DNA from: Notospermus geniculatus
Lineage: Eukaryota > Nemertea > Pilidiophora > Heteronemertea > Lineidae
Direction of reading: 5' to 3'
Assembly (NCBI GenBank): GCA_002633025.1
Contig: NMRB01000492.1
Span: 163,230 to 227,229, forward strand
DNA length: 64,000 bases
A program made the position numbers and the translations under genes. Shown piece after piece: positions 59,624 to 64,000 of this stretch. Position 1 is the stretch's first letter; every line of letters starts with the position of its first letter. The notes beneath the pieces were generated by a model. It worked only from the letters and a program-made list of their open reading frames with translations, was not told the DNA's origin and did not search any database.

Positions 59624-61419
59624 TATCTTGGCGTTAACTATATTGGCGTTATCAAGTCGCTCTGATTGACCAGCACAGTTTGTAAGACAGTTTCTGATTG
59701 GTCATGAACCGAGTTTTGAATACATGTACATGTATTTCGAAGTGGGTTTTGAACTTCGAAGTCAAGTTTTGAAGTCGAGTTGGTACCTGGGTATCTAACA
59801 AGATTCCATCTCGCCGGACAGGCGATGGGAAGGTAGTTTTTTTCCTGGGCCACCCCGCATATTCCTGATTTGATTCGAGGAGTTTGCGTGTTGTGTCGTG
59901 AACTGATCGAGGTATCTTTATCAAGGCAAAATCCAATATGTATGGCGTGCTTTATCGAGGCGTGCAATCTTCTTTCGGCCTCACTTTTGAGGTTATAAAG
60001 GTCGTTATCACTGCGAAGAGGAATGATTTTATGGCACGCGATGTCTTTCGTTTTTAATGAACGCCCTGGCAAGGAAATGTAACAAGATAGGAACGGAATC
60101 GAGGAAAAATCATTGGATGGGTTGAGGTATCATGCATGTCATGGTATCGAAACTTTATAACGACCTTCGGTGAGCGGCCCTCTTCTCATGTTGAAGACAG
60201 GTATTGAAGGGATTCGACATTGCTATGGCAACCAAATAAGGAATTAGGTCCGCTTCATCTCTTTGTCTATAATCAATTAACAGAAACTGTTATGACACGT
60301 TGCTCACTTGGAATAATGGACTATTTGATGACTTGAGTGATGTCGTAGCTGTGTTTACAACTATCTGTAAAAAAACTTGTGGAATGCCCCAAATTCCCCC
60401 ATGGTAATACTGGCTATAACAAGACGAACGGTGATGGTTTCCCAGGGCCAATACTGGTCATTTTATTCCATAATTCTAAAATCTTTCTGGGACACACTGT
60501 ATAAAGCATTTAATTTCATATAGGGGCCTAACGCCCACAGCTGTCGATTCACTGCTTTCTACATCCTGAGCTGATCAGTTATCCGAGTGTGACAGAGAGC
60601 ACAAAAAACACACACAAAATGACAGTGTAAGTAAAGTCGTCTCCGATATTCGCAAGTTTTCGACCCCAACCGGGGTCTTCCTCCAGCTCAGGCACTTTCT
60701 AGTAGTGATCCCAGAAGTGAATGAGCTGGATCCTAATTGTAGATTAATAGTTACAATTAATAGTTATAAGTTATACTTGTGACTATTAATCCAGAAAGAA
60801 CCTCTGATATTCTCACGACGGCTTTCTCTGGCGGGGCATAACGTTACTCTTTACAGAAAGACTTGGATCTCGTCCCGGGGAGCCCTGATCATATAGAATA
60901 CAACATCAATTCAATACGTCTTATCTCAACTTGAGACCTTCTTTTCGTGTCTATGTAATTTCCCGATAACTTTCCTGTCATATACATAATTTCCACTCCA
61001 CCAAGACGTACACACGGTCGTACATACAACCAGCAGGCAAATGTCATTACCTAGTTGGCGTGAAACATGTGATTATCCGCTAGAAACACATGCTAAATCA
61101 TCGGGGGATCAGGAGATAAGCTGTGTCCCATTCTTACCCAAGTTGTGACGGCGATGATCAACTTCCATTACTACTATATTCGATGTGAAAGGGACATAGA
61201 CTATCTCCTGCTAAATACGGGTGCTTAAAACTTTTTATAAATAGACACAAGATACTCTATCATACGAAGCGTCGGTATGTTCAGAAGAAACTAGGAACTC
61301 GCGGAAAGTCTGCTTTCCTAGATTCTTTGTATACATTTCTGCCGTAGGCGGACGATTAACGTAGGATTCCTTTCATTGAGATTGTACGGAATGGTGAAAA
61401 GAATACGCGATTCACTCAC
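59624..61419. other. Intergenic, one retroelement tail, no confident gene
   Basis: Frames at 59638-60072 (-) have no recognised features. Apart from the repeat at 60585-60706 nothing was identified. Confidence 0.35.
60585..60706 (-). repeat. Retroelement-like tail with GACCCC hairpin, copy 4
   Basis: Minus strand: GCCTGAGCTGGAGGAAGACC then CCGGTTGGGGTCGAAAACTT; has a small insertion in the CCTGAGGAAG part. Confidence 0.75.
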
Positions 61420-61596
61420 CGATACAATCTATGTGATAGTACTTATACATGTAAGGCTCGCTGATACATGTTTTTTGTGATAGTGTACACGTATAAGGCG
61501 TTCTTCGGCTTACAACTTCTTCGCCTGCAGTTGTGTCTTGGGCCAAGACAATGGAGAGAAACGATATTGTAAAGTTTATCTCAAAGGCCGACGGCG
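61420..61596 (-). CDS. Candidate internal exon of an unrecognised gene
   Basis: Open frame of 177 bases between a fair acceptor (CTATTTTTACTTCAG) and a good donor (G|GTGAGT). It reads through FTISFLSIVLAQDTT and TPYTCTLSQKTCISEPY. A second haplotype copy of the left part (62918 onward) keeps the frame with one Ala/Glu change. No partner exons with matching phase were found, so this is weak. Confidence 0.25.
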
Positions 61597-62550
61597 CTGA
61601 AGTAAAAATAGTGGCTTCGTTAGGAAACAAATGATTCTTTACATTGTTCCCTTTTTCTCCTGTTCATGCAACAAGTCTAAATTCCTTCAACACGCTATCT
61701 GCCCGAGGACACAGTGTCTTGCGTAAGAACATTTAAAGACCATTGAAAAAAATGAATACTTTCTCGTCACAATGGTTCCCAAAAACGTGGACAAGATGGA
61801 GATTTATATTTTATATTTCATAATTTTTTTCTACGAGCACGAGCAGTTGAAATGACACAGAGACAAATGTTTTTACCAGTATGGTAAATTTTTATCGTCA
61901 AATACAACGTGTATCATGATACACGAATAGAGGTTTTTCACGTGACTGACGTCACATTTCCATGACGACACGATGCCGCCATATTGGCCGTTTATGTGTT
62001 TAAGACACAGATCGTAACGTCAGAATGTCCTGACGTGAGAGACGTCGTCGCCGGCCATTTGACGGCCAACATGGCCGATTCTGTGCAGTCACGTGACCGT
62101 TATGATTGTATTATGGGCTGTATGAGAGATATTACGAAAGTTTAAACCTGGCAAAGGCCCAACAATGCTGCTTTCGGTTTACTGCTATCATCTAAGAGGG
62201 AAAGGACGAGAAAAACATGTTTTTCTTTTAATAAAAAGATGGGAGAGGCAGGTGAAGAGAAACTATTTATTTTTCTTTACGGCCTGAGTCTACAACAAAC
62301 ACGCATTTTCACTTCAGCAGCATGGGACTTCAAAATACTCACATGTAAGTACAGAATACCTCTCGAGTTGGAATGCTGCGGATGTAGACGTTAACATGAA
62401 GAACTCTTTTAACATGAATGCACTGTCACGTGGTGTATTCCTTTGTCGAGTAAAGTTTGCATTACGTCTGGTTGAGGCCAGGAAAAAACTCACGAATGAA
62501 TAAATAACCAAGGATGTTGCAGCTGACGGTGTTGCCATGGTTTTAGTAGT
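61471..62550. repeat. Left copy of a 1.08 kb near-identical duplication
   Basis: Matches 62918-64000 with substitutions and indels and contains CRE/E-box MITE copy 7. The copy to the right starts immediately after the N at 62917 and leaves the window at its end. Confidence 0.85.
61928..62105 (-). mobile_element. CRE/E-box MITE, copy 7
   Basis: TAGAGGTTTTTCACGTGACTGACGTCAC, GCCGCCATATTGGCCG, GGCCATTTGACGGCCAACATGG, GCAGTCACGTGACCGTTATGA. A segment in the middle is shorter than in copy 8. Confidence 0.9.
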
Positions 62551-62917
62551 GTGCGCATGCGCGCAAGCGATAGAAGTTTCACAGGAAACCACCAGGGCTT
62601 TTACCCCCTAGGGTCCGTACTTCAACTAGCTGAACATGGCTTACAACCCGGTTGGAACTCTGATGCGTCTATGTGGTAAATATGGACTGGAAACGGAGTA
62701 AGGCTCCCAACGGCTTTTTCATTGAAAATGCTATTCTTCCCATGCCCTTGCCGTTGATAGGGAAATTACATTAGGACGGGTTAGTCTAACCAAGTCCGTC
62801 CGGGGGGACGTGTCCCCGCGATCACGCTACGTGAACAACAGCATAAGAAGGCAAATCCCTCATCCCTGTAGAGTTGAAGCCATTTCCTTCCGTGGAAATG
62901 ATCAGTTCATTGATCGN

Positions 62918-64000
62918 TTTTTTTGTGATAGTGTACACGTATAAGGCGTTCTTCGGCTTACAACTTCTTCGCCTTCAGTTGTGTCTTGGGCCAAGACAAT
63001 GGAGAGAAACGATATTGTAAAGTTTATCTCAAAGGCCGACGGCGCTGAAGTAAAAATAGTGGCTTCGTTAGGAAACAAATGATTCTTTACATTGTTCCCT
63101 TTTCTCATGTTCGTGCAACAAGTCTAAATTCCTTCAACACGCTATCTGCCCGAGGACACAGTGTCTTGCCGTAAGAACATTTAAAGACCATTGAAAAAAT
63201 CAATACTTTCTCGTCACAATGGCTCCCAAAAACCTGGACAAGATGGAGATTTGTGTCTTATATTTCATAATTTTTTTTCTACGAGCACGAGCACTTGAAA
63301 TGACACAGAAATTTTTTTTACCAGTATGGTAAATTTTTGTCGTCAAATACAACGTATAGAGGTTTTTCACGTGACTGACGTCACATTTCCATGACGACAC
63401 GATGCCGCCATATTGGCCGTTAAAACGTCAATTGTGTGTTGACGCTGTGTAAAGACACAGACCGTAACGTCAGAATGTCCTGACGTGAGAGACGTCGTCG
63501 CCGGCCATTTGACGGCCAACATGGCCGATTCTGTGCAGTCACGTGACCGTTATGATTGTATTATGGGCTGTATGAGAGAGATTACTAAAGTTTAAACCTG
63601 GCAAAGGCCCAACAATGCTGCTTTGGGTCTACTGCTATCTTCTTAGAGGGAAAGGACGAGAAAAACATGTTTTTCTTTTAATAAAAAGATGGGAGAGGCA
63701 GGTGAAGAGAAACTATTTATTTTTCTTTACGGCCTGAGTCTACAACAAACACGCATTTTCACTTCAGCAGCATGGGACTTCAAAATACTCACATGTAAGT
63801 ACAGAATACCTCTCGAGTTGGAATGCTGCGGATGTAGACGTTAACATGAAGAACTCTTTTAACATGAATGCACTGTCACGTGGTGTATTCCTTTGTCGAG
63901 TAAAGTTTGCATTACGTCTGGTTGAGGCCAGGAAAAAACTCACGAATGAATAAATAACCAAGGATGTTGCAGCTGACGGTGTTGCCATGGTTTTAGTAGT
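62918..64000. repeat. Right copy of the 1.08 kb duplication (continues past the window)
   Basis: Begins right after the N at 62917 and follows 61471-62550 to the last base of the window. Differences include an absent GTATCATGATACACGA block before the MITE and a longer MITE centre. Confidence 0.85.
63357..63552 (-). mobile_element. CRE/E-box MITE, copy 8
   Basis: Same element as copy 7 in the other duplicated segment, with the extra AAAACGTCAATTGTGTGTTG stretch in the centre that other family members also have. Confidence 0.9.

Overview
The window is animal nuclear DNA, most likely from a marine invertebrate (a deuterostome such as a cephalochordate, hemichordate or echinoderm would fit, but the species cannot be read from the sequence). 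Genes are split by short introns with GT-AG borders. A PRD-class homeobox gene, a 12-helix monocarboxylate-transporter-like gene and ER selenoproteins are present, and the intergenic DNA is full of small terminal-inverted-repeat elements. Most real exons are not simple long open frames, so the gene models below were built by joining exons by splice signals and reading phase.

Layout. 1-3255 (-): 3' part of a C2H2 zinc-finger gene that runs off the left edge. 5118-6175 (-): a large exon of an unrecognised protein, broken by an assembly N. 6.2-13.2 kb: MITEs, two short minisatellites and a 1.87 kb segment present twice on either side of a single N. 14.09-16.69 kb (+) and 17.92-20.28 kb (-): two paralogous SELENOM-family selenoprotein genes facing tail to tail, each with an in-frame UGA in a CSGU motif, identical intron phases, a recognisable SECIS element and an AATAAA right after it. 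22.77-25.61 kb (+): a four-exon Isx-like homeobox gene. 27.0-28.3 kb: three MITEs. 29.64-33.56 kb (+): a seven-exon SLC16/MCT-like transporter with a tRNA-like sequence in intron 1. 34.7-41.3 kb: unique-looking DNA with no gene found. 41.37-42.52 kb (-): a two-exon gene for a small secreted six-cysteine peptide whose intron is filled by a MITE. 42.5-64 kb: no confident gene; foldback elements, retroelement-like tails, a tRNA-like SINE head and, at the right end, a second segment duplicated around an N.

Themes. (1) A MITE family whose ends carry TGACGTCA (CRE) and CACGTG (E-box) palindromes occurs at least eight times, including inside introns of the selenoprotein and homeobox genes. (2) Several single-N joins are flanked by near-identical sequence, which points to unmerged haplotypes or contig overlaps, so copy number in those places should not be trusted. 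(3) After the selenoprotein duplication the 3' UTRs show no similarity that I can see except the roughly 100 bases around the SECIS, a clear footprint of selection.
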